The notes under the pieces are model-generated. The model had not been told where the DNA came from. It made no database searches and was given only the letters and a program-made list of their open reading frames with translations. The position numbers and the translations under genes are program-made. Shown here piece by piece: positions 36,125 to 46,000 of a stretch of DNA of 64,000 nt (positions are counted from its first letter, which is position 1; every line of letters begins with the position of its first letter). Origin of the DNA: JADJOM01 sp963817435 (GTDB taxonomy: Bacteria > Gemmatimonadota > Gemmatimonadetes > Gemmatimonadales > GWC2-71-9); assembly GCA_963817435.1 (NCBI GenBank), contig CAWFNY010000001.1, positions 992,001 through 1,056,000 of the forward strand, given 5' to 3'.

Positions 36125-37966
36125 ATGCCCGTCGGGATCCGGTACGTTGACGGACCGCGGCTCGCGCGGTCCCTGCTCGCGGCGTCGGATTGGGTGGCGG
36201 CGGGCCGCGAGGAAATCAACCGCATCAACGTCTTCCCCGTGCCCGACGGGGACACTGGAACGAACTTCAGCCTGACCCTCCGTTCCGTCGCCGACGCCCT
36301 CCGGGCGCTCGGCGACGCACCGCTTGGTACCACCGCCAAGATCGCCGCCCGTGGGGCCGTGCTTGGTGCCCGCGGCAATTCCGGCATGATGCTCGCCCAT
36401 TTTCTCCTCGGCTTCGCCGAGGTGATGGAGGGCAAGGACGCGGCCAGCACCCCGGAGATCGCCGAGGGGTTCCGCCGCGGTGCCGAGCGCCTCTACGCCT
36501 CGCTCGACGACCCCCGTGAAGGCACGATCCTCACTGTCGCGCGCGAAGCGGCGGCCGCGGCCTCCCGTGCCGCCTCGGACTCGCCCGATGTCTCGGTCTT
36601 CATGGCCCGGCTGCTCGAGGAGGGCGAACTCGCGCTGGCGCGGACCCCGGACCTGATGGCGGTGCTCAAGGAGGCCGGGGTCGTCGACGCGGGCGGGATG
36701 GGCTTCGTCCGCATGCTCGAAGGCGTGGTGCGCTATATCGAGGGCGACCCGATTCTCCCCGCCACACCCATCACCGACACTTCGGAGTTCGTGATCCCGG
36801 CCGCCGATGTCGAGGTGGCGGCCGAGCGGGATTTCCAGTACTGCACCGAAGTGATGATCCGGGCGGAGATGCTCCCTCCCGGCAACGAGGTCCGCGCCCA
36901 GATCCGGAACTTCGGTGGCTCCGTACAGGTAGTGGTGGCGGGGGACATTCTGAAGATCCATGTGCACACCGACACGCCGGAGGCCGTCTTTACCTTCGCG
37001 GCCCGCTGGGGAACGGTGGAGACGACAAAGGCCGAGGACATGCGGGCCCAGCACCGGAAGCTGGCCCATGGGGACCACCGGCCGGTGGCGGTGGTCGCGG
37101 ACTCTTCCGCGGACCTGCCCGATGCCGTGCTTGACCGGCATCACATCCAGCTGGTCCCATTGCAGGTGATGTTCGGAGACGAAACGTACCGCGACCGGGT
37201 CGAGCTGAAGCCGGCCGACTTCTACCGGAAGATGCGGGTCTCCAAGGCACACCCCACGACCTCGCAGCCGACTCCGGCGGAGTTCGCCCGGGTGCTGCGG
37301 GACGCGAGGGCAGGCGCGGATGAGGTGGTCGCGGTGCTGCTGTCGGCCCGGCTCTCGGGGACCTATCAGTCGGCCCTCACGGCGGTGCGGGCAACCGGCA
37401 TCGAGGGGGTGCACTGTGTCGACAGCGCCTCCGCCTCACTCGGCCTCGGAATGCTGGCGCTACGCGCCGCCGAGCTGGCAGAATCGGGATGGCTGGCCGC
37501 GGAGATTGCGACCGAGTTGCAGAGGATCCGGGCGCAGTCGGGGTGTTTCCTGACGGTCGACCGGTTCGACAATCTGCTGCGTTCCGGCCGGGTAACCCGC
37601 GGGAAGGCCTGGATCGGGGCGATGCTCGACGTGAAGCCGATCCTGGAGCTCAACCAGGAGGGCGCGATCGTCCCGGTCGACCGGGTCCGCGGGCGATCGA
37701 ATGTGGTCCCCCGGGTCCTGAGTCTGGTGGAGAAACGACTGACCCCGAAGCCCAACTCGGTGCGTTTCGGGATCGTACATGCAGAGGCACCAGAGATCGC
37801 GGAACGGCTCCGGGCTGCCCTGGTGGCGGCCTACCAGCCCAAGGACTGTTTCGTTGCCCTCGCCACCGGGGTGCTCGGCGCCCACGTCGGCTTCGGTGCC
37901 TGGGCGATCTTCTGGCAGGTGGAGGATGGCAGCCCCGCCCGTCCGCGCGCAGGACGGCCCGCGTGA
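36125..37966 (+). CDS. FakA-FakB fusion: DAK2/DhaL kinase domain joined to DegV fatty-acid binding domain
   Basis: A 613-residue fusion. Residues about 1-200 are the DhaL-type nucleotide-binding kinase domain of FakA (NRINVFPVPDGDTGTNFS; GARGNSGMMLAHFLLGF; AGVVDAGGMGFVRML). About 215-315 is the FakA middle domain (YCTEVMIRAEMLPP, DILKIHVHTDTPEAV). From about 322 to 600 is a DegV/FakB fold (VAVVADSSADLPDAVL, LLSARLSGTYQSAL, DSASASLGLGMLAL, the FDNLLRSGRVTRGKAW block). FakA and FakB together phosphorylate exogenous fatty acids to acyl phosphates, with FakB holding the acyl chain. Here the DegV part replaces the usual FakA C-terminal domain, so kinase and carrier are in one chain. The stop overlaps rsfS. 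Confidence 0.92.
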   Translation: MPVGIRYVDGPRLARSLLAASDWVAAGREEINRINVFPVPDGDTGTNFSLTLRSVADALRALGDAPLGTTAKIAARGAVLGARGNSGMMLAHFLLGFAEVMEGKDAASTPEIAEGFRRGAERLYASLDDPREGTILTVAREAAAAASRAASDSPDVSVFMARLLEEGELALARTPDLMAVLKEAGVVDAGGMGFVRMLEGVVRYIEGDPILPATPITDTSEFVIPAADVEVAAERDFQYCTEVMIRAEMLPPGNEVRAQIRNFGGSVQVVVAGDILKIHVHTDTPEAVFTFAARWGTVETTKAEDMRAQHRKLAHGDHRPVAVVADSSADLPDAVLDRHHIQLVPLQVMFGDETYRDRVELKPADFYRKMRVSKAHPTTSQPTPAEFARVLRDARAGADEVVAVLLSARLSGTYQSALTAVRATGIEGVHCVDSASASLGLGMLALRAAELAESGWLAAEIATELQRIRAQSGCFLTVDRFDNLLRSGRVTRGKAWIGAMLDVKPILELNQEGAIVPVDRVRGRSNVVPRVLSLVEKRLTPKPNSVRFGIVHAEAPEIAERLRAALVAAYQPKDCFVALATGVLGAHVGFGAWAIFWQVEDGSPARPRAGRPA

Positions 37967-38331
37967 CCGGGATGGCACGGACCGGGTCCTACCCTCGGGA
38001 GGATCTTGCGGCGGCGGTCGAGGCGATTGAGGACCTGAAGGGCCGGGACATCCTGGTCCTGGACCTCCGCGGCCTCAGCGAGGCGACCGACTTTTTCATT
38101 ATTGCGTCGGGCACCTCCGACACCCATGTGCGTGGCCTCGGGCATGCGGTGCTGGACCGGCTGGACCGGCGCGGCGTACACGCCCATCATGTCGAGGGGC
38201 TGCCCACAGGGCGCTGGGTGTTGCTTGATTTCGTGGACTTCGTCGTCCACCTCTTCCATCCGGAGGCGCGGAGCTTCTACCAGCTCGAGCGGCTCTGGAA
38301 CGATGCGCCGGAGATTCGGACCGGCGCCTGA
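37963..38331 (+). CDS. rsfS: Ribosomal silencing factor RsfS
   Basis: A 122-residue protein that binds L14 and blocks subunit joining under nutrient stress. The family core is DLKGRDILVLDLRGLSEATDFF followed by IIASGTSDTHVRGL, HHVEGLPTGRWVLLDFVDFVVHLF and the C-terminal YQLERLW. GTG 37963 overlaps the TGA of the FakA-FakB gene (GTGA) and is preferred; ATG 37972 is the alternative. The usual partner nadD is not adjacent. Confidence 0.95.
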   Translation: MTGMARTGSYPREDLAAAVEAIEDLKGRDILVLDLRGLSEATDFFIIASGTSDTHVRGLGHAVLDRLDRRGVHAHHVEGLPTGRWVLLDFVDFVVHLFHPEARSFYQLERLWNDAPEIRTGA

Positions 38332-38341
38332 ACTGGCAGGT

Positions 38342-41300
38342 ATGCCCATGATCCGTCGTACCGCGCTCGCCCTGGCCCTCCTCGCCGGCGCACCGTCGTT
38401 CCTCTCGGCGCAATACTACTTCGGGCAAAACAAGGTCCAGTACCGGGCCTTCGATTTCCAGGTCCTCCGGACCGAGCACTTCGACATCTACTTCTATCCC
38501 GAGGCCCGGACGGCCGCGCTGGATGCCGGACGGTTGGCGGAGCGCTCCTATCAGCGGCTGTCACGGATTCTGCGCCATGAGTACAAGGAGCGGAAGCCGA
38601 TCATCCTGTACGCCTCCCACTCCGACTTTCAGCAGACCAACGCCCTCGGCCCCGAGGGACCGAGCGAGGGCACGGGCGGCGTCACCGATTTCTTCAAGCA
38701 GCGGATCGTCCTGCCGTTCACCGGCTCCTACGAGGAGCTGGAGCATGTGCTGCAGCACGAAATGACCCACCAGTTCCAGTACGACATCTGGAGCCGGGGC
38801 CGTGCGGGCGCGGGGCTGCAGACGATCATCAACGTGAATCCGCCGCTGTGGTTCGTGGAGGGCATGGCGGAATATCTCTCGATCGGCGGCGTGGATCCGA
38901 ACACCGCGATGTGGCTCCGCGACGCCGCGATCGAGGGCAAGATCCCGACCGTCGACCAGCTGGAGAACGACCCCCGCATCTTCCCGTACCGCTACGGACA
39001 GGCGCTGCTGGCGTTCATCGGCCAGCGCTGGGGAGATGAGGCGATCGGCGCGATCATGCAGGGCACGCTGGCGGGCGGCGGCGGCCTCGAGGGCTCCATC
39101 AAGCGGGTGCTGGGGGTCGACTACAAGCAGTTGTCGAATCTCTGGAAGGACCACGTCCAGAAGACGTATCTCCCGGAGGTCGCTTCCCGGCAGAAGGCCC
39201 GGGACATCGCCCAGGAGATCCTGACGGAGGATCGTTCCCAGGGCACGCTGCACCTGGCCCCGGCGCTGTCGCCGGACGGCAAGGAGATCGCCTATTTCAG
39301 CGAGAAGGACTTCTACTTCGTCGACATGTACCTCGCTGATGTCGCCACCGGCAAGGTGAAGCACCGGCTGTACAAGTCCTCCTACAGCAGCAACTACGAG
39401 ACCTTTCGTTTCATCAACTCCTCGGGGAGCTGGTCCCCCGACGGGAAGTACATCGCGGTCGCCGCCAAGCGGGGGCCCCGCGACGAGATTCTCGTGATCG
39501 ACGTGAAGAAGAACAAGGAGGCCCGCCGCATCCGGGTGAAGCTCAACGGCATCACGACGCCGTCGTGGAGTCCGGACGGCAAGCAGCTCGTGTTCACCGG
39601 TTACGATGGCGGCATTTCGGACCTCTTCCTGATCAACGTCGACGGCTCCAACCTCCGCCGCCTGACAAACGACAAGTACGCCGACCTGCAGCCGGTCTGG
39701 TCGCCGGACGGAACGACCATCGCGTTCGCGACCGACCGCGGGCCGGAGACCAATTTCCAGACGCTGCACTTCGGAAACATGCGGATCGCCACCTACGACG
39801 TGGCCAGCGGCCGCATCGATGAACTGCCGGGGATGGAGCTGGGCAAGAACGTGAGCCCGCAGTGGTCGCCTGACGGGCAGGAAATCGCCTTCGTCTCCGA
39901 CCGCGATGGAGTCAGCAACGTCTTCCTCTACGACCTGCGCGATCACCAGCCGTATCAGCTGACCGACCTGTTCACCGGCGCCCAGGGCATCACGCCGCTG
40001 TCGCCCGTTCTCTCCTGGTCGCGGGGCTCGGACCGGCTGGCCTTCGTGTATTACTCGCGGGACCAGTTCGACGTGTACGGGATCGACAACCCGCGGGCCT
40101 TGAAGCGCACCCCATGGCACGCGCCCGAGGTCGCCATCGGCCGCGATTCCGCCGGCGTGGCTCCCCCGGGCGGCTTCCCGACCCTCGGCGACAGCAGTCA
40201 CGCCGCCGCGCCACGTGACACCGCGGGCCACGCTGCGCAGCCGCTCGAGTCGACGGGCTCGCTGTACGTGACGGAGGGCGGCTTCCGCAAGGCGGACGCG
40301 GCACCGGACATCACCGACTCGACGCAGCGGCCCGTCACGATCACCGCGCTGATGGACTCGACCAACATCCAGCTCCCGGACACGGCCGAGTTCAAGGTGA
40401 ATCGCTACAAGGTGAGCTTCAAGCCGGACTACGTCGCCCGTCCCACGATAGGCTATACCCGGGACAATTTCGGGCGGGGCTTCTACGGCGGCAGCGCGAT
40501 CCAGCTCTCGGACATGCTCGGCAACGAGCAGCTGCTGTTCGCTGCGTACGTGAACGGCCGCATCAGCGAGGCCCTGGTCAACGCCACCTACGTCAACATG
40601 AGCCACCGGCTCAACTGGGCCGCGACCATCGGCCAGGAGCCGTACTACTTCCTCGAGCCGAGTCAGAAGCGGTCCGACGGGGTGGACTCGGCGACCTTCA
40701 TCACCAACCTGCGCCGCATCGTGATACGGTCCGTCGGCGCCCAGGGGATCTATCCGCTGAGCCGGTTCAAGCGCGTCGAGTTTGGCATCACCGCCTCCTC
40801 CGTGAGCGACCGCCTGCAGCAAATCTTCGAGCCCTATCAGCCGAGCACCGGGCTGCCCACCGCCAACCCGACCGAGAGGGAGATCAGCCTGCCCGGTGCG
40901 AGCTTCATCCAGCCCTCGCTTGCGTACACCTTCGACAACTCGCTCAACGGGTACGTCGGCCCCTTCTACGGCCGCCGCTACCGCCTCGAAGTGTCGCAGT
41001 CAATCGGCGGATGGCGGTACTTCGAGGGTCTCGCGGACTACCGGCGCTACGATCACATCGTCGGCCCGTTCACGCTCGCGACGCGCGCCCTCTACTTCGG
41101 GCGGATCGGACGCGACGCGAGCCGATTCCGGGTGTTCCTCGGCAACACCGACCTGCTCCGGGGCAACACCTCGGGCAGCTACTACCGGAACGAGTGCCGC
41201 ACCACCGACGCGAACACCTTCACCGGCTGCAACGAGCTCGACCGGCTGGTGGGCACGCAACTGGCCGTCGGGAGCGCCGAGATCCGCTTTCCGCTCCTCA

Positions 41301-41575
41301 ACGGCTCGCTCGGCTTCCTCCCGATCGGATTCCCGCCGATCGAAGGAGCGCTCTTCTACGACGTCGGCCTCGCCTGGAACGAGGGAGACCAGCTTCGCTG
41401 GAAGCGCCAGCCGGGTGACAGCCCGACCGGAGTCCGGACGCCACTGCAGACCTTCGGCGCCTCCGCCCGGATGAACCTCTTCAACTTTGTGATTCTGCGG
41501 CTGGATTACTCGATCCCGCAGGAACGGCGCATGATCAAGGGCTACTGGACGCTCAGCCTCGGCCCGGTGTTCTAG
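38342..41575 (+). CDS. Exported fusion of peptidase-MA-like metalloprotease, TolB-type propeller and C-terminal barrel
   Basis: A 1077-residue protein with a signal peptide (residues about 1-23). Residues 40-300 form a gluzincin-type metalloprotease: HEMTH at 139-143 and a downstream WFVEGMAEYLS (170-180) supplying the third ligand. About 310-660 carries WD40/TolB-like PD40 repeats (LSPDGKEIAYFS, WSPDGKYIAVAA, WSPDGKQLVFTG, WSPDGTTIAFAT, WSPDGQEIAFVS). After a linker, about 740-1077 looks like an outer-membrane beta barrel related to the surface-antigen type, ending with an aromatic terminal strand SLGPVF. I infer an outer-membrane protein exposing protease and propeller domains to the periplasm or outside. 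Followed by a strong hairpin at 41596-41643. Confidence 0.85.
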   Translation: MPMIRRTALALALLAGAPSFLSAQYYFGQNKVQYRAFDFQVLRTEHFDIYFYPEARTAALDAGRLAERSYQRLSRILRHEYKERKPIILYASHSDFQQTNALGPEGPSEGTGGVTDFFKQRIVLPFTGSYEELEHVLQHEMTHQFQYDIWSRGRAGAGLQTIINVNPPLWFVEGMAEYLSIGGVDPNTAMWLRDAAIEGKIPTVDQLENDPRIFPYRYGQALLAFIGQRWGDEAIGAIMQGTLAGGGGLEGSIKRVLGVDYKQLSNLWKDHVQKTYLPEVASRQKARDIAQEILTEDRSQGTLHLAPALSPDGKEIAYFSEKDFYFVDMYLADVATGKVKHRLYKSSYSSNYETFRFINSSGSWSPDGKYIAVAAKRGPRDEILVIDVKKNKEARRIRVKLNGITTPSWSPDGKQLVFTGYDGGISDLFLINVDGSNLRRLTNDKYADLQPVWSPDGTTIAFATDRGPETNFQTLHFGNMRIATYDVASGRIDELPGMELGKNVSPQWSPDGQEIAFVSDRDGVSNVFLYDLRDHQPYQLTDLFTGAQGITPLSPVLSWSRGSDRLAFVYYSRDQFDVYGIDNPRALKRTPWHAPEVAIGRDSAGVAPPGGFPTLGDSSHAAAPRDTAGHAAQPLESTGSLYVTEGGFRKADAAPDITDSTQRPVTITALMDSTNIQLPDTAEFKVNRYKVSFKPDYVARPTIGYTRDNFGRGFYGGSAIQLSDMLGNEQLLFAAYVNGRISEALVNATYVNMSHRLNWAATIGQEPYYFLEPSQKRSDGVDSATFITNLRRIVIRSVGAQGIYPLSRFKRVEFGITASSVSDRLQQIFEPYQPSTGLPTANPTEREISLPGASFIQPSLAYTFDNSLNGYVGPFYGRRYRLEVSQSIGGWRYFEGLADYRRYDHIVGPFTLATRALYFGRIGRDASRFRVFLGNTDLLRGNTSGSYYRNECRTTDANTFTGCNELDRLVGTQLAVGSAEIRFPLLNGSLGFLPIGFPPIEGALFYDVGLAWNEGDQLRWKRQPGDSPTGVRTPLQTFGASARMNLFNFVILRLDYSIPQERRMIKGYWTLSLGPVF

Positions 41576-41595
41576 TCCGGGCCACGGAGGAAAGA

Positions 41596-41643
41596 GGCGG
41601 GCGGCGTTGGCGCGCACGGTGGTGCGCGCTGACGTCGCCCGCC
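41596..41643. terminator. Long perfect hairpin, probable terminator
   Basis: Arms of 22 bases (41596-41617 and 41622-41643) pair completely, counting three or four G-T pairs, around loop GGTG, 20 bases after the stop of the preceding gene. Flanks AAAGA and TTCT are A- and T-richer. It probably ends the 38342-41575 transcript. Confidence 0.7.
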
Positions 41644-41678
41644 TTCTCCACCCCCGGCGGATCAGCTAGATTCCCCGC

Positions 41679-43067
41679 GTGCAAACCCGTCCCTTGCTGG
41701 CCCTGGCGGCGCTTCTCGCGACCGCCTGCCAGTCCGGCTCCCAACCCTACGCTCACGGTCTCTCGGTCGCCTCCACGACGCCACCGTCGAGCCTGCTTCG
41801 GCTCCCGGCCGCTGGTGGCACCGCCGAGCTCTACCACCTGCCACGTCTGGAGACCTGGGGGTGGCAGTCGAGCGCACCCCTGCCGGCGCTTCGGCGCCCG
41901 ATCGGGGTGGACCTCGACCAGGGGCTGGTCTACGCCCTCGGCGCCAAAAACGACATCGTCGCGCTGGACCTCCAGACCGCCCGGCCCCGGCCACAGCTGT
42001 TGACCAATGTGCGGGACGTCTCGGTCGGCCCCGACGGCACCCTCTTCACGGTGGACGACAGCCTGCGGGTCGTCCAGTTTGTCCGCCGCAATCCGGTCCG
42101 CTTCCAGTCCCGGCTGCCCGCACGGCCGCGCGACCTCTTCGGCACCCGGAACGCCTCGCTGCTGGCGCTGTCGTCCGGCGCGGCCAACACGCTGACTTAC
42201 CTGCGGACCGACGACCAGCCCTCGCGCGCGCTGCTGCCCAACGGCGACGCGGCGGCCACGTTCTGGGGCGATCTGATCGCGATCGCGGCGGACACCGCCG
42301 TCATTCTGGTGGATCCCGATGCCCTGGACCAGCGGAACAGCATTCCGGTCTCAGGACACGCGCGCGCCGTGCTCTTCTCCCCCTCCGGCCACCGCTTCTA
42401 CGTGGCGCGACGGGCGGGATCGGTCCTCGTCTATAACCGCTTCACCCGTGACAAGGTGGGCGAAATCGAACTGCCGGGCGGAGCCGGCGCCCTCCGGGCC
42501 GACCCCTACGGTCGCTGGCTCATGGTGCACCCCGCAGACGCCGATTCACTCTGGCTGGTCGATCTCGCGACCAATCGCTTCGTCCACGGCTTCGCCGCCG
42601 ACTGGTCCTCCGATCTTCCGACGATCACCAATCAGCAGACCCTGCTGGTGAAGGCCGGCGACGATGTGGTCGCCTTCGACCTCAGCAAACCGGGATTCGC
42701 CGAAACGGGCCGCGTGAAGGGTGGCGCCAGCGACCTCTGGCTGCCGCTCGCCTGGACCCCCGAAACGGGGACGGCGAGCACGGAGACCCCGGTGGCAGCG
42801 ACCGACTCCACGGCCGCAGCCACCGATTCGACCAGTGAGCAGGACACCAGGGTCTACCTGCAGGTGTCGAGTTCGCAGAATCGAGACTGGTCCAGCGAGC
42901 TCGCCCGCCAGCTCGAGCAGCAGGGTCTCCCCGCGAAGGTGCTCGATCCTCGCCCGGGCGAGGAGGGCTTCCGGGTGGTGCTCGGACCCTACCCCACCCG
43001 CGAAGCCGCTGAATCAACGGGCCGCCGGCTCGGCCGCCCGTTCTTCATCTACCAACCCGACCGTTAA
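41679..43067 (+). CDS. SPOR-domain lipoprotein with beta-propeller-like middle
   Basis: A 462-residue lipoprotein: GTG 41679 begins a short signal peptide with lipobox ATAC at about residues 14-17. Residues about 60-350 look like a seven-bladed propeller of YVTN type (IGVDLDQGLVYALGAKNDIVALD; HARAVLFSPSGHRFYVARRAGSVLVYN; LWLVDLATNRFVHGF). A Thr/Ala-rich linker (365-390) precedes a C-terminal SPOR domain (about 392-460; RVYLQVSSSQNRDWSSELARQL, FRVVLGPYPTREAAES), which binds denuded glycan strands at division septa. It ends 15 bases before smc, so a septal role next to chromosome segregation is plausible but inferred. Confidence 0.82.
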   Translation: MQTRPLLALAALLATACQSGSQPYAHGLSVASTTPPSSLLRLPAAGGTAELYHLPRLETWGWQSSAPLPALRRPIGVDLDQGLVYALGAKNDIVALDLQTARPRPQLLTNVRDVSVGPDGTLFTVDDSLRVVQFVRRNPVRFQSRLPARPRDLFGTRNASLLALSSGAANTLTYLRTDDQPSRALLPNGDAAATFWGDLIAIAADTAVILVDPDALDQRNSIPVSGHARAVLFSPSGHRFYVARRAGSVLVYNRFTRDKVGEIELPGGAGALRADPYGRWLMVHPADADSLWLVDLATNRFVHGFAADWSSDLPTITNQQTLLVKAGDDVVAFDLSKPGFAETGRVKGGASDLWLPLAWTPETGTASTETPVAATDSTAAATDSTSEQDTRVYLQVSSSQNRDWSSELARQLEQQGLPAKVLDPRPGEEGFRVVLGPYPTREAAESTGRRLGRPFFIYQPDR

Positions 43068-43082
43068 GACAGGACGCGAAGC

Positions 43083-46000
43083 ATGAAGCTCACGAAGCTC
43101 GAACTTTCCGGCTTCAAGTCGTTCGCCGACACCGTCACCCTCACGTTTAACGATGGCGTGACCGGCATCGTCGGCCCGAATGGCTGCGGAAAGTCGAACG
43201 TCTCCGACGCGGTCCGCTGGGTGCTGGGCGAGCAGTCCGCCCGCACCTTGCGGGGCGGCAAGATGGAGGACGTGATCTTCCAGGGGTCGTCCGCGCGGCG
43301 TCCGGTGAACGTGACGGAGGTCTCTCTCTTCCTCGACAACACCGATGGCGATCTGCCGATCGCGTACCGGGAGGTCCAGATCACCCGCCGGCTCTCGCGG
43401 AGCGGGCAGTCCGACTACCTGCTCAACGGCACCGTCGTGCGCCTGCGCGACATCCAGGACCTGCTGCGCGGCACCGGACTCGGCACCGACGCCGGCGTGG
43501 TGATCGAAGCAAAGATGATCGAGTACCTGCTCTCCGATCGCGCGGAGGACCGCCGCTCCCTGTTCGAGGAGGCCGCCGGCATCGGGCTGTACCGGGACCG
43601 CCGGCAGACGACCGAGCGGCGACTCGAGGAGACGGCCGGCGACCTCCAGCGGGTCGAGGATCTCATCGCCGAGGTGCAGAGCCAGATCCGCAGCCTCGCG
43701 CGCCAGAAGGGCAAGGCGGAGCGGCACGCCCGGCTCATGGAGGAGAAGTTCGCCGTGCAGCTGACACTCGCGAAGCGGCTGCTGACCGACCTCGGCGAGC
43801 ACATGGAAACCTCCGAGCGCCGCCACGCCGAACTGGAGCTGCAGCTCCCCGTTGCGCGCGATGGCCTGGTGCAGCTCGAGGAGCGCCGCGATGAATGCGC
43901 TCGCAACCGGGCGAGCACCGAAGCCCAGCGGACCGAGATCGCCCGCCGCCTCGGCGACGTACGCCTGGAACTCGGCAAGCTGGATGGCGATCTGGCCCTC
44001 GCGGCCGAACGCCTTGCCAATGCAGCCGCGCGGAAGCTTCGCGCCTCCGAGGAACGCGGCGTCATGGAGAATCGCCGGCAGCAGGCGATCCGCGATCGTG
44101 AGGCGGCGATGGCCGAGCACGTCGCGTCCCTCGCCGAGCGGGAGCGCATCCATGCCGAACTCACGGCCCGTACCGCCGCCGAGCAGGACGTCCGGCTGAA
44201 GCTGGGTGAACAGCGGCAGATCGTCCGGCAGCTGGAAGAAGAAATTCAGAAGCGGATCCAGATGCTCCGCTCGCTCGCTGGCGAGCGGCACTCCCTCGAA
44301 TCCGACCTCGCGTCGCTGCGCGAACAGGCCGCGACGGCCGGCGCCCGGCGCCAGGCCGCGCAGGCGGAACAGGAAGTGGCCGAGCGGCGCCGTGCGGAAG
44401 CCACGGAAGTCGCCGAGCGGCATGGCGAGGAGGCGAAGCGCCGCGCTGGCGAGGCCGAGCGCGCCCGGCACCTGGTTGCCGAACTCCGCCGCCGTGAGGC
44501 GCTGGAGCGCGCCGACCGCCGGAGCGCCGAAGAGAGCCTCGCCCAGCTCACCGCCCGCCGCCAGGCGCTCGAGGAACTCGAGCGCGATCGCGTCGGACTC
44601 GCCCCCGGCGCGGCGGCGCTCCTTGGCGCCCGTGAACAGTTCGGCGACGTCATCCTCGGCCCCCTCAGTGATTTCATCCGCACCGGCCGGGACGATGCGG
44701 AACTGGCCGAACGGCTGCTGGGCGAATGGGTCCACGCAGTGCTCGTGCGAAACAGCTCCGCGGTCAGCGCCATCCAGGAATGGCACGCCCGCGAGCAGCC
44801 CGGCGCCATCGTGCTGCTGCCGATGGATGCAGCGCCGACCGGAGCGGCTGGCGAGAGTCCGCTCCGCGACCGGCTGTATGCGCAGGGACCCGCGGAATCC
44901 TGGGTGCGGTCGCTGCTGGGTGGCTCCGAGATCCTGGAGCCGACTGGCCGTGCCCTCCGCCGGCCTAACGGAGCGATCCTGCTCGCTGGCGCGCCCAGCC
45001 CCTCCGGCCCGCTGCGCCGCCGGGCCGAGCTGGAGAGCCTGGCCAACGACGTCGGCGAAGCGCAGGCCACCCTGCACCGCACCGACCTCGCCCTCGGCGC
45101 GACCGTCGTCCGCCTCGCCGAGGCGGAAGCGAGCCAGGAAGCGGCAGGCCATGCGGCCGATCTGGCGCGGGACGCGGAGCGGACGGCGGTCGCCGCTCGT
45201 GAAGACGCGATCCGGCTCGCCAGCGCCGTCGGCCGCGAACTCGGGGAGGCCACGACCCAGTTCACCTCACTCAGCGAGCGGATCGAGCGCTCGGAACGCC
45301 GTCTGCAGGAGATCGACGCGAGCCTCACGGAAGGCGACCTCGCCCGCGCCCGGCTGGACGAGAATCTCGGTCAGAGCCGCGCCCTGCTGAGCGACCTCGA
45401 GACCCAGCAGGAGGCGGCCCGGGACGCACGGGTGCACTGGCAGGTCCAGGAGGCCCAGCTCGCCGCGAGGCTCGAAGCGGCCGAGTCGGCGCTCCATCGC
45501 GCCGACCGGGTCGGCACGGACGCCGATCAGGCGGCCGTCACTCTCGCAGGAGAGCTGGGACAGATCGAGACCGATACCGCGGCGCTGGCAGCGCAGCAGG
45601 CGCAATGGATCGAGGCGCGCGGCGAACGGCGGGTGGCCGTGGCCGAACTGGAGACCGCCGCGACCGAGGCCGATCAGAGCGCGGCCCAGGCGGGGCTCGC
45701 GCTCGCCGAAGCGGAGGCAGGCCTGCACGAAACGCGGGAGCGGGTCGAGCGCCTGACGGCGGAGTATCACCGGCTGGAGATCGAGATGACGGAGGCTGCC
45801 GGCCGCCGCCGCGGGATCGTGGAACGGGTGGAGGCGGAGTGGAAGAAGCCGCTGGACACGCTCCTTGCCGAGGCCCCGATGCTCGAACTCGATCTCGAGA
45901 CGCTGGAGAACGAGTCGAAACGCATCGTGGAGGCGCTCGAGAGTATCGGGCCGGTCAACGCGCTCGCCGTCGAAGAGCACGCCGAAGAAGCCAAACGCCT

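Noticed and set aside
38561..40822. A 753-codon minus-strand open frame inside the protease-propeller gene
   Set aside because: Its translation mirrors the repeats of the sense protein and lacks hydrophobic cores or domains; shadow.
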